Assembly: GCF_020035535.1 (NCBI RefSeq)
Contig: NZ_CP083349.1
Coordinates: 3,479,501 to 3,543,500 of the forward strand
Origin: Ensifer adhaerens
Lineage (GTDB): Bacteria; Pseudomonadota; Alphaproteobacteria; Rhizobiales; Rhizobiaceae
Reading direction: 5' to 3'
DNA: 64,000 bases
Part shown: positions 18,481-27,439 of the stretch, piece after piece
Position numbering within the stretch: the stretch's first letter is position 1
How the letters are laid out: each line of letters opens with the position of its first letter
Notes under the pieces: generated by a model
What the model was told of the DNA's origin: nothing
What the model saw: only the letters and a program-made list of their open reading frames with translations
Databases searched by the model: none
Translations under genes and position numbers: made by a program

Positions 18481-18584
18481 TCAGCCACCTCGAGGAAGCT
18501 CGACACTTCGACCGCCGCCGAAGCATTCGCCGTCACCATCGTCCTAAAAGGATGGCAACGACGACGACACGAAGGTTTCGATCC

Positions 18585-19499
18585 ATGGCCAAGCCCAACA
18601 ACCTCACCCTCGAGCTCTCCCTGCTGCTCGCGCTCGCCACACTCTGGGGCGCCTCCTATACCTTCATCAAGATCGGCATCGGCACCATTCCGCCGGTCAC
18701 GCTGATCGCCGCGCGCACGCTGATTGCCGGCATGCTTCTTCTTGCCGTTCTGCGCTGGCGCGGCCTCAAGCTGCCGCGCGACGCTGCAACCTGGCGACGC
18801 TTCCTGTTCCAGGCTTGCCTCAACAGCGTCGTGCCCTTCACTCTGATCGCCTGGGCCGAACAGACGATCGACGCCGGCATTGCCTCCATCCTCAATGCCA
18901 CGACCCCGATCTTCGCCTTCCTGATGACGGCGCTGGTCACCCGCCATGAACAGGTGACGGTGCGCAAACTCGTCGGCGTCGTCGCCGGCATGACCGGCAT
19001 CAGTCTGATCATCGGCATGGAGGCTTTTGGCGGCCTCGGCGAGCAATTGCTGCCGCAGCTGGCCGTGGTGTCGGCCACTGTCTGCTACGCGGGGGCGGCT
19101 ATCTTCGGTCGCAGTTTCAAGGGGCTCGACCCGATGATGCCCGCTGCCGGCTCGCTGTTATCGGGCGCTGTGCTGCTGATCCCGACGAGCCTTATTGTCG
19201 ACCAGCCCTGGACGCTTGCTCCATCGGTGGAGTCGCTGCTGGCACTCCTCGGCCTCGCTGTCTTTTCGACGGCCCTCGCCTTTGCCATCTATTTCAGGCT
19301 GATCCAGACATTGGGCTCGGTCGGCGCCACGGCCCAGGCCTATCTGCGCGTGCCGATCGGGGTTGCCATCGGCACAGTCTTCCTCGGCGAGAAACTATCC
19401 GACACCGCCTGGGTCGGCCTCGCCTGCGTCATCGTCGGCGTTGCCGCCATGACCATGCCGGCGCGCCATCGCCCGTCCGCCATTGCGGACCGCGGCTGA
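18585..19499 (+). CDS. EamA-family (DMT) transporter
   Basis: A 304-residue membrane protein with ten predicted segments in two EamA repeats, each beginning with a helix such as LALATLWGASYTFIKIGIG and ending near VGVVAGMTGISLIIG and VIVGVAAMTMPA. Such proteins export amino acids or other metabolites; the substrate is unknown. The start is ATG 18585, with GAAGG nine bases upstream. Upstream in-frame sequence overlaps the permease gene in another frame and is rejected. It ends convergent to mur. Confidence 0.85.
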   Translation: MAKPNNLTLELSLLLALATLWGASYTFIKIGIGTIPPVTLIAARTLIAGMLLLAVLRWRGLKLPRDAATWRRFLFQACLNSVVPFTLIAWAEQTIDAGIASILNATTPIFAFLMTALVTRHEQVTVRKLVGVVAGMTGISLIIGMEAFGGLGEQLLPQLAVVSATVCYAGAAIFGRSFKGLDPMMPAAGSLLSGAVLLIPTSLIVDQPWTLAPSVESLLALLGLAVFSTALAFAIYFRLIQTLGSVGATAQAYLRVPIGVAIGTVFLGEKLSDTAWVGLACVIVGVAAMTMPARHRPSAIADRG

Positions 19500-19523
19500 C
19501 ACGCTTCCCTCATGAGTGAAACA

Positions 19524-19551
19524 AGGACCGTTGCCATCGCAGAACGGTCCT
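19524..19551. terminator. Bidirectional terminator between EamA gene and mur
   Basis: AGGACCGTT, a ten-base loop, and AACGGTCCT form a perfect 9-bp stem. On the minus strand it is followed by TTGTTTC. It lies between two convergent genes. Confidence 0.55.
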
Positions 19552-19563
19552 GACGGACCCGGC

Positions 19564-19992
19564 TCAGTCCTTGCGCTTGCGGCAATAGAGCTCAAGACGG
19601 TGGCGCACCAGATCATAGCCGAGTTCTGCAGCAATCTCCGCCTGCAGCTGCTCGATCTTGTCGGAGCGGAACTCGATCACAGCACCGGTGTCGATATCGA
19701 TCAGGTGGTCATGATGCGGCGCGTCCGCGGTCTCGAAACGAGCGGTCGCGCTCTCAAAGGCGTGGCGCTGCACCACGCCCTGTTGCTCAAGCGCTGACAA
19801 CGTCCGGTAGACCGTCGATAGCGAGACGGTGGCGTCGATTTCCTTCGCCCGGCGATGCAATTCGTTTGCATCCGGATGGTCTTCGGCGGTGGCGAGGATC
19901 TTCAGGATTGCGGCACGCTGGCGCGTCACGCGCACGCCGCCATCCCTCAAAACGCCTTCCAGTTCTTCGACACGATTCTTGTTCTGTTTCAT
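19564..19992 (-). CDS. mur: Manganese-responsive Fur-family regulator (Mur)
   Basis: A 142-residue Fur-family repressor. The winged helix (RVTRQRAAILKIL through LSTVYRTLSALEQQGVV) is followed by the metal domain (ETADAPHHDHLIDIDTGAVIEF) carrying the HHDH ligands. It lacks the CxxC pairs of Zur-like members. In rhizobia the Fur orthologue divergent from sitABCD senses Mn(II) and represses sit, and this arrangement is exactly repeated here. A perfect inverted repeat lies between the two genes. The symbol is given for this position and family; older annotations call it fur. Confidence 0.88.
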   Translation of the reverse strand: MKQNKNRVEELEGVLRDGGVRVTRQRAAILKILATAEDHPDANELHRRAKEIDATVSLSTVYRTLSALEQQGVVQRHAFESATARFETADAPHHDHLIDIDTGAVIEFRSDKIEQLQAEIAAELGYDLVRHRLELYCRKRKD

Positions 19993-20049
19993 GGTCGTAC
20001 ACTAGCCAAGGGCACAGCCTTTGAAAATAGCCAGTTGCGAATGCTTCTC

Positions 20050-20071
20050 ATTTGCATTGACTTATGCAAAT
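20050..20071. promoter_or_regulatory. Mur-responsive operator before sitA
   Basis: ATTTGCAT and ATGCAAAT form a perfect inverted repeat with a six-base spacer, 42 bases before the sitA start; TTGCGAATGC just upstream is a further partial match. It resembles the Mur-binding sequences known from rhizobial sitA promoters. Confidence 0.75.
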
Positions 20072-20113
20072 CATTCCCCTACTCCTGTTGATGTCAACAT
20101 CTGGGAGTAGCGA

Positions 20114-21019
20114 ATGATCGATCAGACGAAGCGCGCGATGCTGGCAGCGGCAGCTGCCCTGGCAACCATCGCGCTCGTTCCCGGCGCCGGCTGGGCGCAG
20201 GAGAAGTTCAAGGCAGTGACGACCTTCACGGTCATTGCCGACATGGCCAAGAACGTCGCGGGTGACGCCGCAATCGTCGAATCGATCACCAAGCCGGGCG
20301 CCGAGATCCACAACTACCAGCCGACCCCGCGCGATATCCTGAAGGCGCACGATGCAAAGCTGATCCTGTGGAACGGCCTGAACCTGGAGCGCTGGTTCGA
20401 GAAATTCTTCCAGAACTTCGATGATGTGCCGGGTGTTGTCGTCTCGACAGGCATCGAGCCGATGGGCATCGCCGAAGGCCCCTACAGCGGCAAGCCCAAT
20501 CCGCATGCCTGGATGTCGCCATCGGCCGCGTTGATTTATGTCGACAACATTCGCGATGCCTTCGTGAAGTACGATCCCGCCAATGCCGAGGCCTACAAGG
20601 CCAATGCGGAGGCCTACAAACAGAAGATCGAGGCCGCCATCGCGCCGATCCGCGCCGAGATCGCCAAGATCCCCGAGGACAAGCGCTGGCTGGTCTCGAG
20701 CGAAGGCGCCTTCAGCTACCTGATCCGCGATTTCGGCATGAAGGAACTCTACCTCTGGCCGATCAATGCCGACCAGCAGGGTACCCCGCAGCAGGTGCGC
20801 AAGGTGATCGACGCCGTGCGGGCCAACCACATCCCGGTGGTCTTCTCCGAAAGCACGATCTCGCCGGACCCGGCTGAGCAGGTAGCGCGCGAGACCGGTG
20901 CAAAATACGGCGGCGTGCTCTACGTTGATTCCCTGAGCGAAGCGGACGGACCGGTTCCGACCTATATCGATCTGCTGCGAGTGACATCCGAAACCATCGC
21001 CAAGGGCCTTTCGCAATGA
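20114..21019 (+). CDS. sitA: Manganese/iron ABC transporter substrate-binding protein SitA
   Basis: A 301-residue cluster-9 (ZnuA/TroA-like) periplasmic metal-binding protein. The signal peptide is the first 29 or so residues, ending ...PGAGWAQ. Candidate metal ligands are His in [11 protein letters not shown], His in NPHAWMSP, Glu in VVFSEST and Asp in LYVDSLSE, the 2-His/acidic set typical of Mn/Fe-binding members. There is no histidine-rich loop, which argues against zinc. GGGAG precedes the ATG. First gene of sitABCD; each following start overlaps the previous stop by four bases. Confidence 0.93.
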   Translation: MIDQTKRAMLAAAAALATIALVPGAGWAQEKFKAVTTFTVIADMAKNVAGDAAIVESITKPGAEIHNYQPTPRDILKAHDAKLILWNGLNLERWFEKFFQNFDDVPGVVVSTGIEPMGIAEGPYSGKPNPHAWMSPSAALIYVDNIRDAFVKYDPANAEAYKANAEAYKQKIEAAIAPIRAEIAKIPEDKRWLVSSEGAFSYLIRDFGMKELYLWPINADQQGTPQQVRKVIDAVRANHIPVVFSESTISPDPAEQVARETGAKYGGVLYVDSLSEADGPVPTYIDLLRVTSETIAKGLSQ

Positions 21020-21951
21020 ACCTCCAGGTCAAAGCCCGCCCCGGCCAGACAGCGGCATCCGGCGAGCAAGGCACCGGCATCCGTGTGACCGGAGCAACCG
21101 TCACCTATCGCAACGGGCTGCGCGCCCTGCGCGACGCGACCTTCGAAATTCCGACGGGCACCATTACGGCGCTCGTCGGCGTCAACGGCAGCGGCAAGTC
21201 GACGCTCTTCAAGGCGATCATGGGCTTTGCCCGCCTGTCGCGCGGCGAAATTTCGATCCTCGGCCTCTCGGTACCGGAAGCCCTCAAGAAAAACCTCGTC
21301 GCCTATGTGCCGCAGGCCGAAGAGGTCGACTGGAACTTCCCCGTCCTGGTCGAGGACGTTGTCATGATGGGCCGCTACGGCCACATGAACATGCTGCGCA
21401 TCCCCAAAAGAGCAGATCACGAAGCGGTCGAAGCAGCCCTCGTCCGCGTCGGCATGAGCGACTACCGCAAGCGCCAGATCGGCGAGCTCTCGGGCGGCCA
21501 GAAAAAGCGCGTCTTCCTCGCACGCGCCCTTGCCCAGGACGGCAAGGTCATCCTGCTCGACGAGCCCTTCACCGGCGTCGACGTCAAGACCGAGGACGCG
21601 ATCATTCGCCTGTTGATCGGGCTTCGCGACGAAGGCCGGGTCATGCTGGTCTCGACCCATAATCTCGGCAGCGTTCCGGAGTTCTGCGACCGCACCGTGC
21701 TCCTGAAAAACACGGTCCTCGCCTACGGCCCGACCGAAACCACCTTTACCCGCGAAAACCTGGAGCTCGCCTTCGGCGGCGTGCTCCGGCACTTCGTGCT
21801 CGGCGGCGAAAACCTGCACGATGACGCCGACCCGCGGCAGCTCGCCGTCATCACCGACGACGAGCGTCCGCTGGTCATGTATGGCGACAAGGACCGCATG
21901 GTGGCGCAGCCGGCGAAGCCCGAAACGACTTCGGAGACGAAGGGCAAATGA
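21016..21951 (+). CDS. sitB: Manganese/iron ABC transporter ATP-binding protein SitB
   Basis: A 311-residue ATPase that drives metal import. Walker A is GVNGSGKST, the signature LSGGQKKR, Walker [13 protein letters not shown] and the switch His is in STHN. A tail of about 60 residues after the ATPase core ([16 protein letters not shown]) is common in rhizobial SitB. ATGA overlaps join it to sitA and sitC. Confidence 0.93.
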   Translation: MNLQVKARPGQTAASGEQGTGIRVTGATVTYRNGLRALRDATFEIPTGTITALVGVNGSGKSTLFKAIMGFARLSRGEISILGLSVPEALKKNLVAYVPQAEEVDWNFPVLVEDVVMMGRYGHMNMLRIPKRADHEAVEAALVRVGMSDYRKRQIGELSGGQKKRVFLARALAQDGKVILLDEPFTGVDVKTEDAIIRLLIGLRDEGRVMLVSTHNLGSVPEFCDRTVLLKNTVLAYGPTETTFTRENLELAFGGVLRHFVLGGENLHDDADPRQLAVITDDERPLVMYGDKDRMVAQPAKPETTSETKGK

Positions 21952-22808
21952 TCGCCACGCTCACCGAACCCTTCACCTATGGCTATATGCTCAATGCCAT
22001 GTGGGTGAGCGCACTGGTCGGCGCCGTCTGTGCCTTCCTCTCCTCCTACCTGATGCTGAAGGGCTGGTCGCTGATCGGTGACGCACTCTCGCACTCGATC
22101 GTCCCAGGTGTCGCCGGCGCCTATATGCTCGGCCTGCCGTTTTCGCTCGGCGCCTTCTTCTCCGGCGCTCTTGCCGCCGGCGCCATGCTGTTTCTCAACC
22201 AGCGCACCAGGCTCAAGGAAGATACAATCATCGGTCTGATCTTCACCTCCTTCTTCGGCCTCGGGCTCTTCATGGTCTCGCTGTCGCCGACGTCGGTGAA
22301 CATCCAGACCATCGTGCTCGGCAATATCCTGGCGATCACACCCGCCGACACGCTGCAGCTTGCCATCATCGGCATCGTCTCGCTGGTCATCCTGACGGCC
22401 AAGTGGAAGGACCTGATGGTGACCTTCTTCGACGAGAGCCATGCGCGCTCGATCGGCATTCCCACCACCTTCCTCAAGGTGCTGTTCTTCACGCTGCTTT
22501 CGGCCTGTACGGTCGCAGCGCTGCAGACCGTCGGCGCCTTCCTCGTCATCGCCATGGTGGTGACACCGGGCGCCACCGCCTATCTGCTGACGGACCGCTT
22601 CCCGCGGCTGATCCTGATCAGCGTTACCATCGGCGCGCTGACGAGCTTCTTCGGCGCCTATTTCAGCTATTTCCTCGATGGCGCTACCGGCGGCATCATC
22701 ATCGTGCTGCAGACGCTGATCTTCCTGACGGCCTTCGTCTTCGCCCCGAAACACGGGCTTCTCGCCGCCCGCCGGCGCGGCGCCGAACCGGCGGAGATTA
22801 GCCGATGA
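21948..22808 (+). CDS. sitC: Manganese/iron ABC transporter permease SitC
   Basis: A 286-residue ABC-3 (ZnuB/TroC) family permease with about eight hydrophobic segments; [29 protein letters not shown] is the conserved family region. It pairs with SitD, and the two share this motif. Coupled to sitB and sitD by four-base overlaps. Confidence 0.93.
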   Translation: MIATLTEPFTYGYMLNAMWVSALVGAVCAFLSSYLMLKGWSLIGDALSHSIVPGVAGAYMLGLPFSLGAFFSGALAAGAMLFLNQRTRLKEDTIIGLIFTSFFGLGLFMVSLSPTSVNIQTIVLGNILAITPADTLQLAIIGIVSLVILTAKWKDLMVTFFDESHARSIGIPTTFLKVLFFTLLSACTVAALQTVGAFLVIAMVVTPGATAYLLTDRFPRLILISVTIGALTSFFGAYFSYFLDGATGGIIIVLQTLIFLTAFVFAPKHGLLAARRRGAEPAEISR

Positions 22809-23656
22809 TCTCGCTCGACATGATGCTTGCCGTCTTCGAATTCGAGTTCATGCGCAACGCGCTTTTGATCTCGGTGCTGGTGGCGATCCCGACCGCGATG
22901 CTCTCGTGCTTCCTGGTGCTGAAGGGCTGGTCGCTGATGGGCGACGCGATCTCGCACGCCGTCTTCCCCGGCGTCGTCATCTCCTACATCGTCGGCCTGC
23001 CGCTGGCCGTCGGCGCCTTTGCCGCCGGCATGTCCTGTGCGCTCCTGACGGGCTATCTCAAGGAGAACAGCCGCATCAAGCAGGACACGGTCATGGGCGT
23101 GGTCTTCTCCGGCATGTTCGGTTTCGGCCTCGTGCTCTACACCAAGATCCAGAGCGACGTGCACCTCGACCATATCCTCTTCGGCGACATGCTCGGCATC
23201 GGCTGGCCCGACATCGTCGAGACCGGCGTGATCGCGTTGGTCGCCACCGGCATTCTCGCCGTCAAATGGCGCGATTTCCTGCTGCACGCCTTCGATCCCG
23301 CCCAGGCCAAGGCCGTCGGCCTGCCGGTCAACTGGCTGCACTATGGCCTGCTGGCAATCCTGTCGTTGACGATCGTCGGCGCGCTCAAGGCAGTGGGGCT
23401 GATCCTTGCCATCGCCATGCTGATCGCGCCTGGCGCCATCGCGTTCCTGATCACCCGCACCATGGGCGCAATGCTCATCGTGGCCGTGCTGATCGCCATG
23501 ACGGCCTCCTTCTGTGGCGTCTATCTCTCCTTCTTCATCGACAGCGCACCGGCGCCGACCATCGTGCTCTTGATGACCGCGATGTTCCTCATCGCCTTCG
23601 CCTGGTCGTCCTGGCGGACCTATCGCAACGAAGCCCGGCGCGTGGCGGCCGAATGA
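22805..23656 (+). CDS. sitD: Manganese/iron ABC transporter permease SitD
   Basis: A 283-residue ABC-3 family permease, with LKGWSLMGDAISHAVFPGVVISY corresponding to the same region in SitC. Eight or so hydrophobic segments. Last gene of the sit operon; a strong hairpin follows at once, shared with the convergent atpB-like gene. Confidence 0.93.
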   Translation: MISLDMMLAVFEFEFMRNALLISVLVAIPTAMLSCFLVLKGWSLMGDAISHAVFPGVVISYIVGLPLAVGAFAAGMSCALLTGYLKENSRIKQDTVMGVVFSGMFGFGLVLYTKIQSDVHLDHILFGDMLGIGWPDIVETGVIALVATGILAVKWRDFLLHAFDPAQAKAVGLPVNWLHYGLLAILSLTIVGALKAVGLILAIAMLIAPGAIAFLITRTMGAMLIVAVLIAMTASFCGVYLSFFIDSAPAPTIVLLMTAMFLIAFAWSSWRTYRNEARRVAAE

Positions 23657-23659
23657 AAA

Positions 23660-23687
23660 AAGAGGCTCCCCTCGCGGGGAGCCTCTT
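23660..23687. terminator. Bidirectional terminator between sitD and the atpB-like gene
   Basis: AAGAGGCTCCCC, loop TCGC, GGGGAGCCTCTT: a perfect 12-bp stem. The A-run on its left gives a T-run for transcripts coming from the minus strand. Confidence 0.85.
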
Positions 23688-23696
23688 GACCTGTTC

Positions 23697-24446
23697 TCAG
23701 TGGCTCGGATGGAGCGCGTCGTTGAGATACATGCAGGTCAGCATGGTGAAGATGTAAGCCTGGATCAGTGCCATCAGCAGTTCCAGCCCCGTCAGCGCCA
23801 CCGTCATCAGCAACGGCATGATCGCCGCCAGGATCCCCAGCGCCCCGAAGCCACTAAGGCCCACCACGAAGCCGGCGAATACCTTGAGCGTGATGTGGCC
23901 GGCCAGCATGACCGCAAACAGACGCACCGAGTGGCTTACGGGACGCGAGAGGTAGGAGACCACCTCGATCGGGATGATGATCGGCGCCAGGATCAGCGGC
24001 ACGCCCGACGGCATGAACAGCCGCAGAAAGCCGAGGCCGTGCCGGTAGATGCCATAGAGCGTAACCGTCAGGAACACGAGCATCGCCAGGGCGAAGGTCA
24101 CGGCGATGTGGCTCGTCACCGTGAAGGCATAGGGGAACATGCCGATCAGGTTGGCGGTAAGGATGAACATGAACAGCGAAAAGACCAGCGGAAAGAAGCG
24201 CATGCCCTTCTCGCCTGCATTGTCGCGCAGCGTCTTTGCCGCAAATTCATAGAGGATCTCGGCCGCCGACTGCGCCCGGTTCGGCACAAGGCCCCGTCTC
24301 CGCGTCGACAGGATCAGGAAGAGACTGGCGACCGCAATCGTCAGCACCATATAGGCGGCCGAGTTGGTAAAGCTGATCTGGTGGCCGCCGACCTCGGCGA
24401 TCGGAAGGAGCGAATTGATCTCAAATTGTTCGATGGGTCCAGCCAT
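23697..24446 (-). CDS. Isolated ATP synthase F0 subunit a paralogue
   Basis: A 249-residue protein of the F0 a-subunit (AtpB) family with five to six membrane helices. The essential arginine facing the c-ring is Arg175 ([13 protein letters not shown]), and the alphaproteobacterial His184/Glu222 pair and Gln229 ([15 protein letters not shown]) are kept. The conserved Asn two turns later is Val179 (FAVM instead of the usual FANM). No atpI, atpE or atpF gene is near, and the F1 operon lies 6 kb away. The start at 24446 has GAGG upstream; an extra ATG precedes it directly. I take it for a second, alternative a subunit, since the housekeeping copy is expected in an atpIBEF operon outside the window. 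Confidence 0.85.
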   Translation of the reverse strand: MAGPIEQFEINSLLPIAEVGGHQISFTNSAAYMVLTIAVASLFLILSTRRRGLVPNRAQSAAEILYEFAAKTLRDNAGEKGMRFFPLVFSLFMFILTANLIGMFPYAFTVTSHIAVTFALAMLVFLTVTLYGIYRHGLGFLRLFMPSGVPLILAPIIIPIEVVSYLSRPVSHSVRLFAVMLAGHITLKVFAGFVVGLSGFGALGILAAIMPLLMTVALTGLELLMALIQAYIFTMLTCMYLNDALHPSH

Positions 24447-24777
24447 CATCAACCTCGTGCGTTGGTGACGAAACTTCGGCGGCACGCGACGGTGACCGCC
24501 GACGCGTCAATGTGTGGGATAAGCGATCGGCGGCCGAGATCGTTCCACGAAGCGCGCGCTTGCAATGGATTGATCAGGCTTTTTCGGGAAAGGAAAGCTC
24601 GCGCGGACGTGTCCCGCGCTTTGGGACTGCATGATGCGATAGACTCCAAGTATCTCGATCGAGATACTGGGGCCGTCCCCATGCGCAGCACCGACGCGGG
24701 TCGTCCCGCGTGCGCCTGACCTAGAGGCAATTTGCAGTCGGGTCAAGTCGACGCTTGCCGGCCCATGCGGACGCAGG
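24447..24777. other. 331-base intergenic region before the atpB-like gene
   Basis: No gene or RNA is supported. It holds a 20-bp perfect palindrome (24649-24668), listed separately, and otherwise shows no clear signal. It is the only place for a promoter of the atpB-like gene. Confidence 0.5.
24649..24668. promoter_or_regulatory. 20-bp perfect palindrome, candidate operator
   Basis: AGTATCTCGA is followed directly by its exact inverse TCGAGATACT, with no spacer. It lies about 200 bases upstream of the atpB-like start and 110 bases past the end of the phosphotransferase gene. The lack of a loop makes a terminator unlikely, so a protein-binding site is the better reading. Confidence 0.5.
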
Positions 24778-25680
24778 CTAGCCGAAACGGCGATGATCGG
24801 CGAGCACGTCTTCGATCACCGCAGCTTGCTTCGCCTTCTCATTGTCGGCCGCCCCGGTCATGCCGGCCAGCACGATCAGCGCCTTCCAGAGCGTCCAGCC
24901 ACGGCCGCGGGCCCAGGCGCCGCGATCGAGCGCCATGCCATCGCGGAAGACTTCACGGCTTTCGCCATGGAAGAACGTCCAGGCGATCGCGAGGTCGCAG
25001 GCGGGGTCGCCGACGCCAGAAGTGCCAAAATCGATGACGGCACTTAAACGGCCATTCTCGACCAGAAGATTGCCCCAGGCGATGTCACCGTGAAACCAGA
25101 CTGGCGCGCCCTCAAACGGTTGGGCGAGTGCTGCGTCCCACACCTCGCCTGCCGCCGCCGTATCGACCTGCCCGTCGAGCAGCGTGAGCGCCTGGCGCGT
25201 CTGCTCATGATAGAAGGCCGGCGGACCGCCGCGGTGGAAATTGTGGTCGCCGGGCAAGGGTCCGCCGGCGGCATCCGCCTGCCGCAACGCACGCAGAAAC
25301 CGCGTGAGATCCTTTGCCCCCTCGCGAAGATCTGCAACCCGCTCCACCGTCAATGTCTCGCCCCGAAGCCAGCGATAGACCGACCAGGGCCGCGGAAACC
25401 CTTCGCCCGGCACACCCCTGGCCAGAGGCACCGGTATGGGCAACGGCAATTGCGGCGCCAACCGCGGCAGCCAGCGGTGCTCCTTCTCCACCTGCAGCAC
25501 GTAGTGTTCGGCGCTCGGCAGGCGCACGGTCATCTCTTCGCCGAGCATGAACGTCCTGTTGTCCCAGCCGCCGGGCTCGATCGGGCGCACCTCAAGATCT
25601 GACCACTGCGGAAGCTGTGTCGCGATCAGCCGCCGTACCAGCGACGCATCGATCACGAGTTCGGCCGGATTTTCTGCCAT
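24778..25680 (-). CDS. Phosphotransferase of the aminoglycoside phosphotransferase (APH) family
   Basis: A 300-residue kinase-like protein. The catalytic loop is FHGDIAWGNLL (H-G-D-x4-N) and the metal-binding segment VIDFGTSGVGDPACDLA, both complete. The N-lobe has GGWDNRTFMLGEEMTVRLPS. Chromosomal members in rhizobia are annotated as aminoglycoside phosphotransferases, but most have unknown small-molecule substrates, so resistance should not be assumed. ATG 25680 is used; ATGs at 25692 and 25737 are alternatives with weaker ribosome sites. Confidence 0.8.
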   Translation of the reverse strand: MAENPAELVIDASLVRRLIATQLPQWSDLEVRPIEPGGWDNRTFMLGEEMTVRLPSAEHYVLQVEKEHRWLPRLAPQLPLPIPVPLARGVPGEGFPRPWSVYRWLRGETLTVERVADLREGAKDLTRFLRALRQADAAGGPLPGDHNFHRGGPPAFYHEQTRQALTLLDGQVDTAAAGEVWDAALAQPFEGAPVWFHGDIAWGNLLVENGRLSAVIDFGTSGVGDPACDLAIAWTFFHGESREVFRDGMALDRGAWARGRGWTLWKALIVLAGMTGAADNEKAKQAAVIEDVLADHRRFG

Positions 25681-25955
25681 GGTATGTCCCATCTGCTGTG
25701 TTGGCCCCGAAACTATGTGATTGCTCCTGGATTTCAACTTCCTGGTTCACCGAAACTCTCCTTCAGCGGCGCGTTGTGCCGGGATGCAACAGCCACTCGC
25801 CGATATCGGCGGTTGCATATTGCCGCCGCAGCGGATTTCGGGGATGAAGAGGGTCCAGACCCGTTGATAACCGAGACCATGGAAGCCCGGCCGACCGATC
25901 ACCTTTTGCTGGAGGTCCCGCGCCTCGTCGCGCCCCGTCGGGCAGGCGGGGCAGC

Positions 25956-26846
25956 ATGAGCGCGACCCGTGGCAAGATACCGGCTCCAAAACGTGCTGGG
26001 CGAACGGGACTTCGGTTCTTTCTCATCGCCCTCATCCTGATCGTTACCGCCATTCTCGCGACGGCCCTGCTCGCCAACGAACAGCGCAACCTCAGGAAAG
26101 TGCTCCTGGCGCTGGGCCTGCCGACGACCCTCCTTGACAAGAGCAAGCCCCCCGAACCGATAGGCGACAAGCCCGCGAAGCGTGAACAACCGCGCATCGC
26201 ACTGCCCGTCTGGACCTTCCAGGATCTGCGGACGCCGGAGCAGCAGTTCCTGCGCGTCATCCGCAGCGACCCAAAGGCGCTCTGCGACGAGTTGCGTGAC
26301 GCCGGCTTCCGTGAGCTCGAATGGAAAGCGGGTGCCGGTGAGCGTGCCCAATGGGAATGTTCGTCGCTTGTCTCCTTCCCGCGCCCGGGCGAGGGCAAGC
26401 CCTCATCGATCTTCATCTTCGTCAAGGGCAGCGGCGAGGAGGAAATCTCTTCGTTCCGCGTCAAGCTCAACATCGAACGACCGGAGGACCGCCAGGCCGT
26501 AACCACGGCCGCAGCGCGGGCGGCGTCCGTGTTCCTCGACCACGTGCGCTGGGCCGATGCTGCAAGCGTCACTCTGCAGATCCAGGCACTGAAGGAATTT
26601 GACCTCAAGCGCTTCGGCAGTCGCATCCAGTTCAAGCGCGAATCCGACGAAGCGACGACGCGCTTCAACTTTCTTGCCAATCAGCCGCCGCGGGCGCGAC
26701 CGAAAAGCATTGCCGAACTCTATTTCGACCGGAGCAAATGGCTCGCCTATGGCGATGCCGAACTGCGCAGCTTTATCAAGGGCCCGACGGACTGGAACGT
26801 GCCGGCAAAAGTGCCGGATGGGAAGGAACCCGCCACGGTGCCATGA
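25956..26846 (+). CDS. Membrane-anchored protein of unknown function
   Basis: 296 residues with a short basic cytoplasmic start, one membrane helix (LRFFLIALILIVTAILATALL, about 20-40) and a large domain outside. The domain has two cysteines (DPKALCDELRDAGF and QWECSSLVSF) that could pair, and a mixed alpha/beta pattern. I do not recognise the family. The start overlaps the stop of an upstream frame by four bases (ATGA), so a short leader peptide ending at 25959 is possible. It ends convergent to the Lrp-type regulator. Confidence 0.7.
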   Translation: MSATRGKIPAPKRAGRTGLRFFLIALILIVTAILATALLANEQRNLRKVLLALGLPTTLLDKSKPPEPIGDKPAKREQPRIALPVWTFQDLRTPEQQFLRVIRSDPKALCDELRDAGFRELEWKAGAGERAQWECSSLVSFPRPGEGKPSSIFIFVKGSGEEEISSFRVKLNIERPEDRQAVTTAAARAASVFLDHVRWADAASVTLQIQALKEFDLKRFGSRIQFKRESDEATTRFNFLANQPPRARPKSIAELYFDRSKWLAYGDAELRSFIKGPTDWNVPAKVPDGKEPATVP

Positions 26847-26882
26847 CGATCTCGTCGTGCGCCGACAAAGTGAGGCGGACGC

Positions 26883-27314
26883 CTACCGATCGATCCGAGT
26901 CGAAAGGATGATGGACGACAGCGTCCGGTCGACGCCGTCGATCTCGCCGATGCGGTCGATCAGCAGATCGAGTTCGCTGATCGATGTCGCCGCGACCACG
27001 GCGATGAGATCGAAGCTCCCGCTGACCGAATGCAACGTCTGAATTTCGCGGATGGCGCTCAGCTCCGGGGTCACGCGAGAGAGCGCCCGCGGCGCGATGG
27101 TGATCAGCACATGCGCCTTGACCAGCCCCTTCTCGTAGCTCTCCGACAGCCGCACGCCATAGCCGGCGATGATCCCCTCCCGCTCCAGCCGTTCTATTCG
27201 CGCCTGCACGGTCGTGCGCGACAGGCCAAGCCGCCGGGCAATCGTTGCGGTCGGCATCCGGGCGTTTTCGCTGAGGATGGCCAGGAGCTCCCGATCCTTG
27301 TCGGCGATTTGCAT
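26883..27314 (-). CDS. Lrp/AsnC-family regulator
   Basis: A 143-residue Lrp-type regulator: helix-turn-helix TIARRLGLSRTTVQARIERLEREGII, then the RAM (ligand-binding) domain (VKAHVLITIAPRALSRV through VAATSISELDLLIDRIGEIDGV). Such proteins sense amino acids. It is divergent from a saccharopine-dehydrogenase-like gene, with 125 bases between, so control of that gene by lysine or a related amino acid is likely. ATG 27314 gives the family-like start MQIADKDRELL; an upstream ATG at 27350 would add 12 residues. Confidence 0.85.
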   Translation of the reverse strand: MQIADKDRELLAILSENARMPTATIARRLGLSRTTVQARIERLEREGIIAGYGVRLSESYEKGLVKAHVLITIAPRALSRVTPELSAIREIQTLHSVSGSFDLIAVVAATSISELDLLIDRIGEIDGVDRTLSSIILSTRIDR

Positions 27315-27439
27315 ATCGTCCGTCCGTTTAGGCAATCTGCCGAATATCACTAGTCGATTTATTCATTTTGGCGCTTCAAATCAACAGTCCCCAAGTGGAC
27401 AATAGCGACAGATACAGTTCTCATACCCCGGGGGAAAGA

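Noticed and set aside
24778..25680. The APH-family gene as an acquired antibiotic resistance gene
   Set aside because: Base composition matches the surroundings, no mobile element is near, and chromosomal members of the family have many other substrates.
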